A stretch of 64,000 bases of DNA. It comes from Pseudonocardia hydrocarbonoxydans (lineage in GTDB: Bacteria; Actinomycetota; Actinomycetes; Mycobacteriales; Pseudonocardiaceae). The stretch is taken from assembly GCF_006539565.1 (NCBI RefSeq), contig NZ_BJNG01000014.1:1-64000 (forward strand), given 5' to 3'. Below are positions 1-8,294 of this stretch, in pieces (the first letter of the stretch is position 1; each line of letters begins with the position of its first letter). The notes beneath the pieces were generated by a model, which was given only the letters and a program-made list of their open reading frames with translations, had not been told where the DNA came from and made no database searches. A program made the translations under genes and the position numbers.

Positions 1-1
1 G

Positions 2-1354
2 GGGAGCGACCCGGGGGCCCGGGCCGCGGGCGTCGCCGCCGCGGCCGCCGCCGCCGACGGCGCCCTGCTCGACGCCGCGGGCCGCTGGCGGGGCATCGCC
101 GGGGTCCTGGACGCCGAGGAGCACCCCGCCGCCGCGGTGTGGGCCACCGCCCGGGCGGCGCTGCTCTGCGCGCTCGCCGGCGACGTCGACGGCGGCGCGT
201 CCGACCTGTCCGGGGCCCGCGACCACCTTCCCGAGCCCGCCCCGCGCGGCCTCACCGTGCTCGTCGACGGCGCCGAGGCCACCCTCGACGCGCTGCAGGG
301 CGACGTCGAGCCCGCCGCGCGCCGCCTCGCCGGGCACGCCGCCACCACCGTGCCCGCCGACCCGCTGGCCCCCGAGCAGTGGGGCGAGCTGGCCGCCACC
401 GTCGCCGCCGCGGGCGGGCACGAGCGCGCCGCGCGCGCGATGCTCGACCCGGCGCCCGGCAGCCGCCCGACCACCCGCCAGCGGCTCCTCGCCGCCTGGC
501 TCGACCTGCGGGCCGGGCGGCACGCCGAGGCCCGCGAGGCGCTCGCCGCCGTCGGCGGCACCGCCGTGCTGCGCCGCAACGCCGTGCTGGCCGCGACCGT
601 CGGCGTCGGGCTGGCGCGGCGCAGCGGCGACCCGGCGGCACTGGCCGCCACCTGGCACCGCGTCGTCCCGGTGATGGCCGGTGCCGACCTCGAGCTGTTC
701 CTCGTCGACGCCTGGGGCGAGCTGTCCGTGGGCGCGGCGCTGGTCGCCGACGACTCAGCCGACCTGCCCGGGGCCATCGCCGCCGCCGTCACCGGCGCGG
801 GCTCGCCGTGGTGGGCGGTGGCCTCGCAGCTGTGGTGGTCGCTGGAACGCGCGGTGGTCGCCGAGGACGCCGCCGCGGCGCTGGCCGCCGCCGGTCCGCT
901 CACCGCGCTCGCCGTCGACCACCCGGTGCTGCGGGTCCGCGCCGAGGCCGCCGCCGCGTGGGCCCAGGTGCTCGGCGGGCGCGTGGTGGCCGACATCGTC
1001 GGCGGGGTCGCGGTCGCCCTCGACGCCGCGGGCCGGCCGTGGGAGGCCGCGCAGCTGTGCCGCACCGCGACCGCCCGGGCGCAGGACCCGGCCGTCGCCC
1101 GCGCCCTGCTGGAGACCGGGCGCCGCCTGCGGCCCGCCCGGGGCCCCCGGCGCGCCGCGGGCTCCGACGAGCTGTCCGACCGCGAACGCGAGGTCGGCGC
1201 GCTGGTGGTCGACGGGCTGACCCACAAGGAGATCGGCAAGCGCCTCTACATCTCCCCCAAGACCGTCGAGCAGCACGTCGCCCGGCTGCGGCAGAAGCTC
1301 TCCGCCGCCACCCGCGCGGACCTCGTCGCAGCCCTGCGTGCGCGACTCGGCTGA
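2..1354 (+). CDS. LuxR-family regulator, C-terminal part (5' truncated)
   Basis: The frame is open from the first bases of the window, so the gene begins upstream; GTG at 137 is only an internal candidate. About 390 residues of Ala/Arg-rich helical repeats, resembling the TPR-like region of large LuxR/MalT-type regulators, are followed by a C-terminal LuxR helix-turn-helix at about 1155-1345. That part contains ELSDREREV, GLTHKEIGKRLYIS and KTVEQHVARLRQKL, the typical GerE/LuxR recognition fold. The protein is probably a transcriptional regulator with an N-terminal sensor or ATPase region outside the window. Its targets cannot be told; the next gene is in the same direction after 112 bp and has its own promoter-like box. 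Confidence 0.85.
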   Translation, partial: GSDPGARAAGVAAAAAAADGALLDAAGRWRGIAGVLDAEEHPAAAVWATARAALLCALAGDVDGGASDLSGARDHLPEPAPRGLTVLVDGAEATLDALQGDVEPAARRLAGHAATTVPADPLAPEQWGELAATVAAAGGHERAARAMLDPAPGSRPTTRQRLLAAWLDLRAGRHAEAREALAAVGGTAVLRRNAVLAATVGVGLARRSGDPAALAATWHRVVPVMAGADLELFLVDAWGELSVGAALVADDSADLPGAIAAAVTGAGSPWWAVASQLWWSLERAVVAEDAAAALAAAGPLTALAVDHPVLRVRAEAAAAWAQVLGGRVVADIVGGVAVALDAAGRPWEAAQLCRTATARAQDPAVARALLETGRRLRPARGPRRAAGSDELSDREREVGALVVDGLTHKEIGKRLYISPKTVEQHVARLRQKLSAATRADLVAALRARLG

Positions 1355-1432
1355 ACCCGCTGGTCCGGACGGTGCAACCCGGTGTGGGGGCGCGTGGGAG
1401 AGGGCACATCGCCCGGGTGACCTGGACGAACC

Positions 1433-1459
1433 ACGCCCGTAACAACCGGCATCTAGCGT
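1433..1459 (+). promoter_or_regulatory. Shared upstream box plus -10 before the GCS2/ATP-grasp gene
   Basis: ACGCCCGTAACAACCGGC (1433-1450) recurs with 16 of 18 identities at 4688-4705. In both places its first base lies exactly 34 nt before the ATG. Here a TAGCGT -10 box (1454-1459) ends 7 nt before ATG 1467, consistent with a leaderless transcript. The box may be an activator or repressor site, or a -35 region for a particular sigma factor. Confidence 0.5.
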
Positions 1460-1466
1460 CGCCGGA

Positions 1467-4019
1467 ATGACCGGGCCTCCCCTGCTCGGCGCGGAGGAGG
1501 AGTTCCACGTCGTCGACCTGACGACGCGCCGCTCCGCCCCCGAGGTCGACGCCCTGCTCGCCCGCCTCGACGGCGCGGAGTTCGCCCCCGAGCTGCAGCG
1601 CTCGCTGGTGGAGACCAACACCCCGGTCTGCGCCACCCTCGACGACCTGCGCCACCACCTGCGACGGCTGCGCGCCCGGCTGGAGGAGGTGGCCGAGCCG
1701 CTCGGGCTCGGGGTGGTCGCCGCGGGCACGGTCCCGCTCGCCGACGAGGGCGACGCGATCTCCGCGGGCGCCCGCTACGAGCGGATGCAGCACGAGTACC
1801 AGCTGCTGGTCAGCGAGCAGCACATCTGCGGGGCGCAGGTGCACGTCGACGTCCCCGACCGCGACGTCGCCGTGCAGGTGGTCCGCCGCGTCGCGCCCTA
1901 CCTGCCGACGCTGCTCGCGATCTCGGCCAGCTCGCCGTACTGGCGCGGGCGGGACTCCGGCTACGCGAGTTTCCGGTCGATGGTGTGGTCGCGCTGGCCC
2001 ACCGCGGGACCGCCCGGGCACGTCGAGACCGCCGCCGACTACGACGCCATGGTCGCCGAGCTGATCGCCTCGGGCACGATCAGCGACCCCGGGATGGTCT
2101 ACTTCGACATCCGGCCCAGCGCCCACCTGCCCACGGTCGAGCTGCGGGTGTGCGACGCCTGCCCCCAGGTCGACGACGTGGTGCTGATCGCCGGGCTGTT
2201 CCGCGCGCTGGTCGGCAGGGCGCGCGCCGACCTCGACGCCGGGCTCCCGCTGCCCGCCTCGCGCCACGAGCTGCTGCGCGCCGCGAGCTGGCGGGCGGCG
2301 CGGTCGGGCCTGGAGGGCGACCTGGTCGACCTGGTGGGCCCGTCGCTGGTGTCACCGCCGCTCCTGATCGGGCAGCTCGTCGACCACCTGCGGCCCCAGC
2401 TGGAGGAGCTGGGCGACTGGGAGCAGGTGCTCGAGCTCTCGCAGGCCACCCTGGCCCGGGGCAGCGCCGCGGCCCGCCAGCGCCGCGCGTTCGGCCGCCG
2501 GGGCGAGTTCACCGACGTCGTCGACGCCCTGCTGGCCCACACCCAGGGCCGGACGCCGGTCGTCGAGCCGCCCACCACCGTCCCCGTCAGCCCGGCCCTG
2601 CTCGGTGCCTACCGCCCGGCGGCGTTCGACGAGGCCGTCAGCGAGGGCGGCACCGTCCTGCCGCACTACGGGTTCCTGTTCCGCGCCCTGGAGCGGATGG
2701 GCCCGCGCGGGATGGTGGCCGCCGAGGGTGCGCTGCGCGCCGAGCAGCGGGCCCGCGGCGTCACCTTCCGGCTCGGCGACGGCGAGCAGGACCGGCTGTT
2801 CCCGCTCGACCTGGTGCCGCGCATCGTCACCGCGGAGGACTGGGCCGGGCTCGCCGCCGGGCTGGAGCAGCGGGTCAGGGCGCTGGAGGCCTTCGTCCGC
2901 GACGTCTACGGCGAGCGGCGGATCGTCGCCGACGGCGTCGTGCCCGCCTCGGTGGTCGACCACGCCCCCGGCTGGACCTGGCTGGGCACCCTGGCCCCGG
3001 CCGACGCCGTGCGGATCGCGGTGGCCGGCATCGACCTCGTGCGCGACCGCGCCGACCACTGGGTGGTGCTGGAGGACAACCTGCGCGTCCCGTCCGGGAT
3101 CGGGTACGCGATCACCAGCCGGCGGCTGATCCGCAGCGTGATGCCCGATCTGGAGCCCCCGGCGGGCGTCGTCGGGCTCGAACCGGTGCCGCAGACCCTG
3201 CGGTCCGCGCTGCTCTCGGCCGCCGACCCGCCCGACCCGGACGGCGCGGCCCTGCTGACCTCGGGCCCGGCCGACTCGGCCTACTACGAGCACCGGCTGC
3301 TGGCCGAGCAGATGGGCGTCCCCCTGGTGACCCCGCGCGAGCTGTCGGTCACCGACGACGGCGTGTTCCTGCCCGGTGCCGGGGCCGCGCGCCGGCTCTC
3401 CACCCTCTACCGCCGCCTCGACGAGCGCACGCTGATGACGGCCCGGGGCGCCGAGGGACGCCTGATCGGCCGGGCGGTGGGCGCGCTGGTGGCCCGCGGG
3501 AGGGTCGCGCTGCTCAACGCGCTGGGCAACGGGGTGGCCGACGACAAGCTCGTCTACGCCTACGTGCCCGACATGGTCGGCTACTACCTGGGCGAGAAGG
3601 TGCTGCTCGACAACGTCCCCACCTACCCCTGCGTCGACCCCGACCGCCGCGCCGAGGTCCTCGACCGGCTCGACGAGCTCGTGCTCAAGCCCGTCGACGG
3701 CTACGGCGGGCAGGGCATCGTGATCGGCCCGCACGCCGGGGCCGGGGAGCTGGCCGAGGTCTCCGCCGCGATCCGGGCCAACCCGGCGGGCTGGGTGGCC
3801 CAGGACCTCGTCGAGCTCTCCACGCACCCCACCTTCACCGGCGACGGGCTCGAACCCCGGGCGGTCGACCTGCGGGCGTTCGTGGCGCAGTCGCACACCG
3901 GCGGCGAGCCGCGGATCGAGGTCCTGCCCGCCGCGCTGAGCCGGGTCGCCCCGGCCGGAAGCATGATCGTCAACTCCTCGCGGGGCGGTGGGGCGAAGGA
4001 CACCTGGGTCCTGCGGTGA
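1467..4019 (+). CDS. GCS2-type carboxylate-amine ligase fused to circularly permuted ATP-grasp ligase
   Basis: This 850-residue protein has two ATP-dependent ligase domains. Residues 1 to about 365 match the GCS2/YbdK glutamate-cysteine-ligase-like family: GAEEEF at 8-13, then SEQHICGAQVHVDV and the FDIRPSAHLPTVELRVCD region. Residues about 375-850 match the circularly permuted type 2 ATP-grasp family: VVLEDN at 533-538, a region rich in Gly/Asn near LNALGNGVADDK, KPVDGYGGQG at 741-750, and the end motif NSSRGGGAKDTWVL. Both domains join a carboxylate to an amine, so a small peptide or amide product is likely, but the substrate is not readable from sequence. An amidotransferase and an S9 peptidase lie downstream with only a toxin-antitoxin pair between. 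ATG 1467 is chosen because a good -10 sits 7 nt upstream. Confidence 0.88.
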   Translation: MTGPPLLGAEEEFHVVDLTTRRSAPEVDALLARLDGAEFAPELQRSLVETNTPVCATLDDLRHHLRRLRARLEEVAEPLGLGVVAAGTVPLADEGDAISAGARYERMQHEYQLLVSEQHICGAQVHVDVPDRDVAVQVVRRVAPYLPTLLAISASSPYWRGRDSGYASFRSMVWSRWPTAGPPGHVETAADYDAMVAELIASGTISDPGMVYFDIRPSAHLPTVELRVCDACPQVDDVVLIAGLFRALVGRARADLDAGLPLPASRHELLRAASWRAARSGLEGDLVDLVGPSLVSPPLLIGQLVDHLRPQLEELGDWEQVLELSQATLARGSAAARQRRAFGRRGEFTDVVDALLAHTQGRTPVVEPPTTVPVSPALLGAYRPAAFDEAVSEGGTVLPHYGFLFRALERMGPRGMVAAEGALRAEQRARGVTFRLGDGEQDRLFPLDLVPRIVTAEDWAGLAAGLEQRVRALEAFVRDVYGERRIVADGVVPASVVDHAPGWTWLGTLAPADAVRIAVAGIDLVRDRADHWVVLEDNLRVPSGIGYAITSRRLIRSVMPDLEPPAGVVGLEPVPQTLRSALLSAADPPDPDGAALLTSGPADSAYYEHRLLAEQMGVPLVTPRELSVTDDGVFLPGAGAARRLSTLYRRLDERTLMTARGAEGRLIGRAVGALVARGRVALLNALGNGVADDKLVYAYVPDMVGYYLGEKVLLDNVPTYPCVDPDRRAEVLDRLDELVLKPVDGYGGQGIVIGPHAGAGELAEVSAAIRANPAGWVAQDLVELSTHPTFTGDGLEPRAVDLRAFVAQSHTGGEPRIEVLPAALSRVAPAGSMIVNSSRGGGAKDTWVLR

Positions 4020-4059
4020 GCCCTGGCCAGGCAGGTCTGGTCGACCTAGACTGGTCGGC

Positions 4060-4284
4060 GTGACCGTCCAGGTGAACGTGCAGGAGGCGAAGACCCGGCT
4101 CTCCCAGCTCCTCGCACAGGCCGAGGCGGGCGAGGAGGTCGTCGTCGCCCGCGACGGCACGCCGATCGTGCGGCTCGTACCGGTCGACCCGGCGCCCCCG
4201 CGCCCGGTCGGGTTCGTCCACGGCACCGTCACCGACGCGTTCTCCGAACCCCTGCCCGACGCCGAGCTGGAGCTGTGGGAGTGA
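4060..4284 (+). CDS. Phd/YefM-type antitoxin
   Basis: This 74-residue protein starts at GTG 4060. The N-terminal half (VQEAKTRLSQLLAQAEAGEEVVVA) is the compact Phd/YefM DNA-binding fold, with the usual ARDGTPIVRLVP strand. The C-terminal tail (FSEPLPDAELELWE) is acidic, as expected for a toxin-wrapping segment. The stop overlaps the toxin start by 4 bp (GTGA at 4281-4284), so the pair is translationally coupled. Antitoxins of this type usually repress their own promoter with the toxin as co-repressor. An in-frame extension to 3988 would overlap the upstream gene and has no family similarity, so it is not used. Confidence 0.85.
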   Translation: MTVQVNVQEAKTRLSQLLAQAEAGEEVVVARDGTPIVRLVPVDPAPPRPVGFVHGTVTDAFSEPLPDAELELWE

Positions 4285-4670
4285 GGCTGCTCCTCGACAC
4301 GCACGCCCTGCTGTGGGCGCTGCTCGACCCGTCGCGGATCCCGCCCGCCACCCTCGACGCCGTGCGCGCACCGTCGACTGAGCTCGTCGTGTCGGCCGCG
4401 AGCGCGTGGGAGATCGCCACGAAGCACCGCCTCGGCAAGCTCGACGGCGCGCGGGCCGTCGTCCTCGGCTACCCCGACCACCTCTCCCGCCTGCGCGCGA
4501 CGGAGCTCCCCGTCACCGGCCACCACGCCCTCGTCGCGGGCACCCTGACCTGGGAGCACCGCGATCCCTTCGACCGGATGATCGTGGCGCAGGCGATGAT
4601 CGAGTCGATCCCGGTGGCCACCGGCGACCGCGCGCTCGCCGGGTTCCCGGGGATCCACGTCGTCTGGTGA
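4281..4670 (+). CDS. VapC-type PIN-domain ribonuclease toxin
   Basis: This 129-residue PIN domain carries all the acidic residues of the VapC active site: D6 (LLLDTH), E44 (SAWEIATKH), D98 (DPFDRM) and D116 (ATGDRAL). Such toxins are Mg-dependent RNases that cut specific tRNA or rRNA sites. GTG 4281 overlaps the antitoxin stop by 4 bp and is preferred to GTG 4275. The final LAGFPGIHVVW is typical of the STY/PIN subgroup paired with Phd antitoxins. The pair splits an otherwise contiguous ligase-amidotransferase-peptidase module, and the amidotransferase downstream has its own promoter-like box. Confidence 0.88.
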   Translation: MRLLLDTHALLWALLDPSRIPPATLDAVRAPSTELVVSAASAWEIATKHRLGKLDGARAVVLGYPDHLSRLRATELPVTGHHALVAGTLTWEHRDPFDRMIVAQAMIESIPVATGDRALAGFPGIHVVW

Positions 4671-4687
4671 CGACGTGCCCGCGTCAC

Positions 4688-4714
4688 ACGCCCATAACAA
4701 TCGGCGGAGAGGCT
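4688..4714 (+). promoter_or_regulatory. Second copy of shared box before the amidotransferase gene
   Basis: ACGCCCATAACAATCGGC (4688-4705) matches the 1433-1450 box at 16 of 18 positions and lies the same 34 nt from the ATG. GAGGCT at 4709-4714 occupies the -10 position, one base from TAGGCT, and ends 7 nt before ATG 4722. Promoter activity at both sites is inferred from this spacing. Confidence 0.5.
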
Positions 4715-4721
4715 GGTCGGT

Positions 4722-6500
4722 ATGTGCGGCATCGCGGGTGAGATCAGCTGGACGGGCGTCGCGGACGTCGAGGCGGTCGCCCGGATCACCGCGGCGCTCG
4801 CCCCGCGCGGGCCCGACGGGTCCGGGGTGCACGCGGCCGGGGCGATCGCGCTGGGCCACCGCCGGCTGAAGATCATCGACCTGTCCGAGCGCGGCGCGCA
4901 GCCGATGGTCGACCCGGAGCTGGGGCTCACCGCGGTGTTCAACGGCTGCATCTACAACTACCGCGAGCTGCGGGCCGAGCTGGAGGGCCACGGCTACCGC
5001 TTCTTCTCCTCCTCCGACACCGAGGTGCTGCTCAAGGCGTTCCACCGGTGGGGCGCGGGGTGCGTCGAGCGCTTCCTGGGGATGTTCGCCTTCGCCGTGG
5101 CGCAGCGCGACACCGGCGTCCTGACGCTGGGCCGCGACCGCCTGGGCATCAAGCCGCTCTACCTCGCGGAGTCCGCCGGGAGGCTGCGGTTCGCCTCCAC
5201 GCTCCCGGCGCTGCTCGCCGGCGGCGGCGTCGACACCTCGATCGACCCCGTCGCGCTGCACCACTACATGAGCTTCCACGCGATCGTGCCCGCCCCGCGC
5301 ACGATCCTCGCCGGTGTGCGCAAGCTGCCCCCGGCCACCGTCCGCACGATCGGGCCCGACGGGGCGTCGACCGAGCACGTCTACTGGCGCCCGCAGCACG
5401 TCCGCCGCCCCGGCGACGCCGGGATGGACGCCCGCGACTGGGCCGACGCCGTGCTGGAGGCGCTGCGCCTGGCCGTGCGCCGCCGGATGGTGGCCGACGT
5501 GCCGGTCGGGGTTCTGCTCTCCGGCGGGCTCGACTCCTCGCTGGTGGTCGCCCTGCTCGCCGAGCAGGGGCAGACCGGGCTCAAGACGTTCAGCGTCGGG
5601 TTCCACGCCGCGGGCGGGGAGTCCGGCGACGAGTTCGTCTACTCCGACCTGGTGGCCGGGCACTTCGGCACCGACCACCGGCGGATCCTGGTCGACCCCG
5701 CGCGGATGCTGCCGGCCGTCGACGCGGCGGTGGCGGCGATGGCCGAGCCGATGGTCAGCCACGACTGCGTGGCGTTCCACCTGCTCTCCGAGGAGGTCGC
5801 GCGCGACGTCACGGTGGTGCAGTCCGGGCAGGGCGCCGACGAGGTGCTGGCCGGCTACAGCTGGTACCCGCCGCTGGCCGGGGTGCCGCGCGACCGGGCC
5901 GTGGACGCCTACCTGGGCGTGTTCGCCGACCGCCCGCACGCCGACATGGGCTCGGTGCTGCAGCGCGAGTGGCTGCTCGACCACGACCCGAGCCGCGCGT
6001 TCGTCGCCGCCCACTTCGCCGAGCCCGGCGCCGACGACACGCTCGACGCCGCGCTGCGCATCGACTCCACGGTCATGCTCGTCGACGACCCGGTGAAGCG
6101 CGTCGACAACATGACGATGGCGTGGGGCCTGGAGGCGCGCGTGCCGTTCCTCGACCACGAGCTCGTCGAGCTGGCCGCGGCCTGCCCGCCCGGGCACAAG
6201 CTCGCGTCCGGGGGCAAGGGTGTGTTGAAGGCCGCGGCCCGCGGGGTGGTGCCGGACGGCATCATCGACCGGCCGAAGGGATACTTCCCCGTGCCGGCCA
6301 TCCGGCACCTGGCGGGCCCGTTCCTCGACCGGGTGCGCGACGCCGTCACCGATCCGGTGGCCGTGCGCCGCGGGCTGGTCCGTCGCGACTGGCTCGACGC
6401 CATGCTGGCCGACCCGAACACGACCCGCACCAACCTGGGCTCCAACGCGTTGTGGCAGGTAGCGCTGCTGGAGATGTGGTTGCAGGAGAGGGGGATCTGA
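4722..6500 (+). CDS. Asparagine synthase-family glutamine amidotransferase (NAGGN amidotransferase-like)
   Basis: This 592-residue protein has a class II glutamine amidotransferase domain (Cys2 nucleophile in MCGIAG, FNGCIYNYRELR, SSDTEVLLKAFHRWG) and an ATP-pyrophosphatase domain with SGGLDSS at 267-273. The C-terminal DNMTMAWGLEARVPFLDHELVE is typical of AsnB proteins. It should transfer ammonia from glutamine to an adenylated carboxylate. The overall form resembles the amidotransferase that makes the osmolyte N-acetylglutaminylglutamine amide, rather than house-keeping AsnB. The neighbouring ligase here is a GCS2/ATP-grasp fusion instead of the GNAT/ATP-grasp fusion known from that pathway, so the substrate may differ. 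The stop overlaps the downstream peptidase. Confidence 0.88.
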   Translation: MCGIAGEISWTGVADVEAVARITAALAPRGPDGSGVHAAGAIALGHRRLKIIDLSERGAQPMVDPELGLTAVFNGCIYNYRELRAELEGHGYRFFSSSDTEVLLKAFHRWGAGCVERFLGMFAFAVAQRDTGVLTLGRDRLGIKPLYLAESAGRLRFASTLPALLAGGGVDTSIDPVALHHYMSFHAIVPAPRTILAGVRKLPPATVRTIGPDGASTEHVYWRPQHVRRPGDAGMDARDWADAVLEALRLAVRRRMVADVPVGVLLSGGLDSSLVVALLAEQGQTGLKTFSVGFHAAGGESGDEFVYSDLVAGHFGTDHRRILVDPARMLPAVDAAVAAMAEPMVSHDCVAFHLLSEEVARDVTVVQSGQGADEVLAGYSWYPPLAGVPRDRAVDAYLGVFADRPHADMGSVLQREWLLDHDPSRAFVAAHFAEPGADDTLDAALRIDSTVMLVDDPVKRVDNMTMAWGLEARVPFLDHELVELAAACPPGHKLASGGKGVLKAAARGVVPDGIIDRPKGYFPVPAIRHLAGPFLDRVRDAVTDPVAVRRGLVRRDWLDAMLADPNTTRTNLGSNALWQVALLEMWLQERGI

Positions 6501-8290
6501 TCCCGTACAGCTACACCGACGCCGTCCCGGCGCCCGACGGCACGTCCCTGGCCTGGGTGTCCGACGTCTCGGGCCGCCCCCGCGCCTGGACGGGGACCGT
6601 CGACGGCCTCGCCGTCGACGGACACCGCCCGGTGCCCGGTCTCGACGACGACGTGCAGGCCCTGAGCTGGTCGCCCGACGGCCGCTGGCTCGCCGCGCAG
6701 CTCGCCCCCGGTGGCGGCGAACGCACCCGGGTGCGCCTGATCGGCCCGGACGGCCCCGTCGACATCGCCCCCGCCGCGCGCGCGGTCACCCTCGGTGCGT
6801 GGTCACCGGGCGGATGGCGCCTCGGCGTCACGATCCTCGGCGACGACGGTGACGGCCAGGCCTGCCTGGTCGACGTCCGCGACGGCACCTCGACCGTCCT
6901 CGCCGCCGGCCCCGCCGCGCGGGTCTGCGCCGTGAGCGGCGACGGGCGGCGCGCGGTGGTGCGCCTGGGCCGCCGCGGGGCGCGCGAGCTGGAGCTGGTC
7001 GACCTGCGCTCGGGGCTGCGCACCCCGCTGCTGCCCGGCGGCGGCGCGGTCGTGGCCGACGCCCGGTTCGACCGCTACCGCCTCTACGTCCACACCGACG
7101 CCGGCCACGACCGCCCGGTGCTGCTCGCCGTCGACCTGCGGGGTCGCTCGGCCACCCGGGTGGTCGCCGGGCGTGAGGACGCCGATCTCGACATCGTCGC
7201 GCTCGACCCCGACGCCGCCCGCGTCACGCTGGTCTGGAACGTCGACGGTCGCAGCGAGCTGGAGCTGCTCGACCTGCGCTCCGGGCGGGCGGAGCCGGTC
7301 ACCGCACCGCCGGGCGACGTCGTCACCTCCGTCGCGTTCACCCGCGACGGCCGCGGGCTGCTCGTCGGCGGCGAGGGGCCCGCGGTGCCGCCGCGGATCT
7401 CGCACGTGCCGCTGTGGCCCGGCGGCACGGCGGGCGCGCTGCTGGCCGACCCGGGCCCGGCCGACCCGGTCGAGCCCGACCTGCAGCACTTCACCGGCGA
7501 GGACGGGCTGGCGCTGTCGGGGTGGCTGTTCCGCCCGCGCGCGACGCCCGGCCCCGCCGGCCCGAGGCGACTGCACCGCCCGGTGCCCGTGCTGGTCTGG
7601 CTGCACGGCGGGCCGGAGGCGCAGGAGCGCCCGGTGTTCCAGCCGCTGTTCCAGGCGCTGGTCGCGGCCGGGATCGCGGTGTTCGCGCCGAACGTCCGCG
7701 GCTCGGCCGGGTACGGTCGGGCGTTCGTCGCCGCCGACGACGGGCCGCGGCGCCACGTGGCGATCACCGACGTCCGCGCGGCCGTGCGGTTCCTCGTCGA
7801 CTCCGGGCACGCCGACCCCGACCGCGTCGGCGTCGGCGGGCGGTCCTACGGCGGCTACCTGACGCTCGTCGCGCTGGCCTGGTTCCCCGAGCTGTTCGCC
7901 GTCGGGGTCGACGTGTGCGGCATGTCCGACCTGCACACCTTCTACCGCGACACCGAGCCCTGGATCGCGACCGCGGCCACCACCGAGTACGGCGACCCGG
8001 TCGACGACGCGGCGCTGCTGCGGGAGCTCTCCCCGCTGCACCGCGTCGACGCGATCACCGCGCCGCTGCTGGTGGTGCACGGCGAGCACGACACCAACGT
8101 CCCGCTCGGGGAGGCGCGGCAGATCGTGCAGGCCCTGCGCGAGCGGGGCCGGACCCCGGGGTTCCTGCTGTTCGACGGCGAGGGCCACGAGGTGCGCGGG
8201 GTCGAGAACCGGGCGCGGTTCGTCGACGAGGTGGTGCGGTGGGTGTCGGGCCCGCTGCTCGGCGCGGACCTGGGCTCCCGCGCCGGGTGA
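6497..8290 (+). CDS. S9 prolyl-oligopeptidase-family peptidase
   Basis: About 597 residues: an N-terminal beta-propeller of repeated blades (LVDLRSG, ELLDLRSG, SVAFTRDGRGLLVGGEG) covering roughly residues 1-340, then an alpha/beta-hydrolase. The triad is S450 in GGRSYGGY, D532 in GEHDTN and H564 in GEGHEVRG. Such enzymes cleave short peptides or act as acyl-peptide hydrolases. No ATG is available. CTG 6497 forms a 4-bp CTGA overlap with the amidotransferase stop and has AGGAG 8 nt upstream, so a CTG start is the best fit; GTG 6476 (7 residues longer) is the alternative. Coupling to the amidotransferase suggests a role in turnover or maturation of its product. Confidence 0.85.
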   Translation: MIPYSYTDAVPAPDGTSLAWVSDVSGRPRAWTGTVDGLAVDGHRPVPGLDDDVQALSWSPDGRWLAAQLAPGGGERTRVRLIGPDGPVDIAPAARAVTLGAWSPGGWRLGVTILGDDGDGQACLVDVRDGTSTVLAAGPAARVCAVSGDGRRAVVRLGRRGARELELVDLRSGLRTPLLPGGGAVVADARFDRYRLYVHTDAGHDRPVLLAVDLRGRSATRVVAGREDADLDIVALDPDAARVTLVWNVDGRSELELLDLRSGRAEPVTAPPGDVVTSVAFTRDGRGLLVGGEGPAVPPRISHVPLWPGGTAGALLADPGPADPVEPDLQHFTGEDGLALSGWLFRPRATPGPAGPRRLHRPVPVLVWLHGGPEAQERPVFQPLFQALVAAGIAVFAPNVRGSAGYGRAFVAADDGPRRHVAITDVRAAVRFLVDSGHADPDRVGVGGRSYGGYLTLVALAWFPELFAVGVDVCGMSDLHTFYRDTEPWIATAATTEYGDPVDDAALLRELSPLHRVDAITAPLLVVHGEHDTNVPLGEARQIVQALRERGRTPGFLLFDGEGHEVRGVENRARFVDEVVRWVSGPLLGADLGSRAG

Positions 8291-8294
8291 GGGG

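Noticed and set aside
2352-6308. A 1318-codon open frame on the minus strand across the ligase, toxin-antitoxin and amidotransferase genes
   Set aside because: It is a shadow of GC-rich plus-strand genes whose motifs are clear. Its translation is low-complexity, rich in His/Arg/Gly, with no domain.
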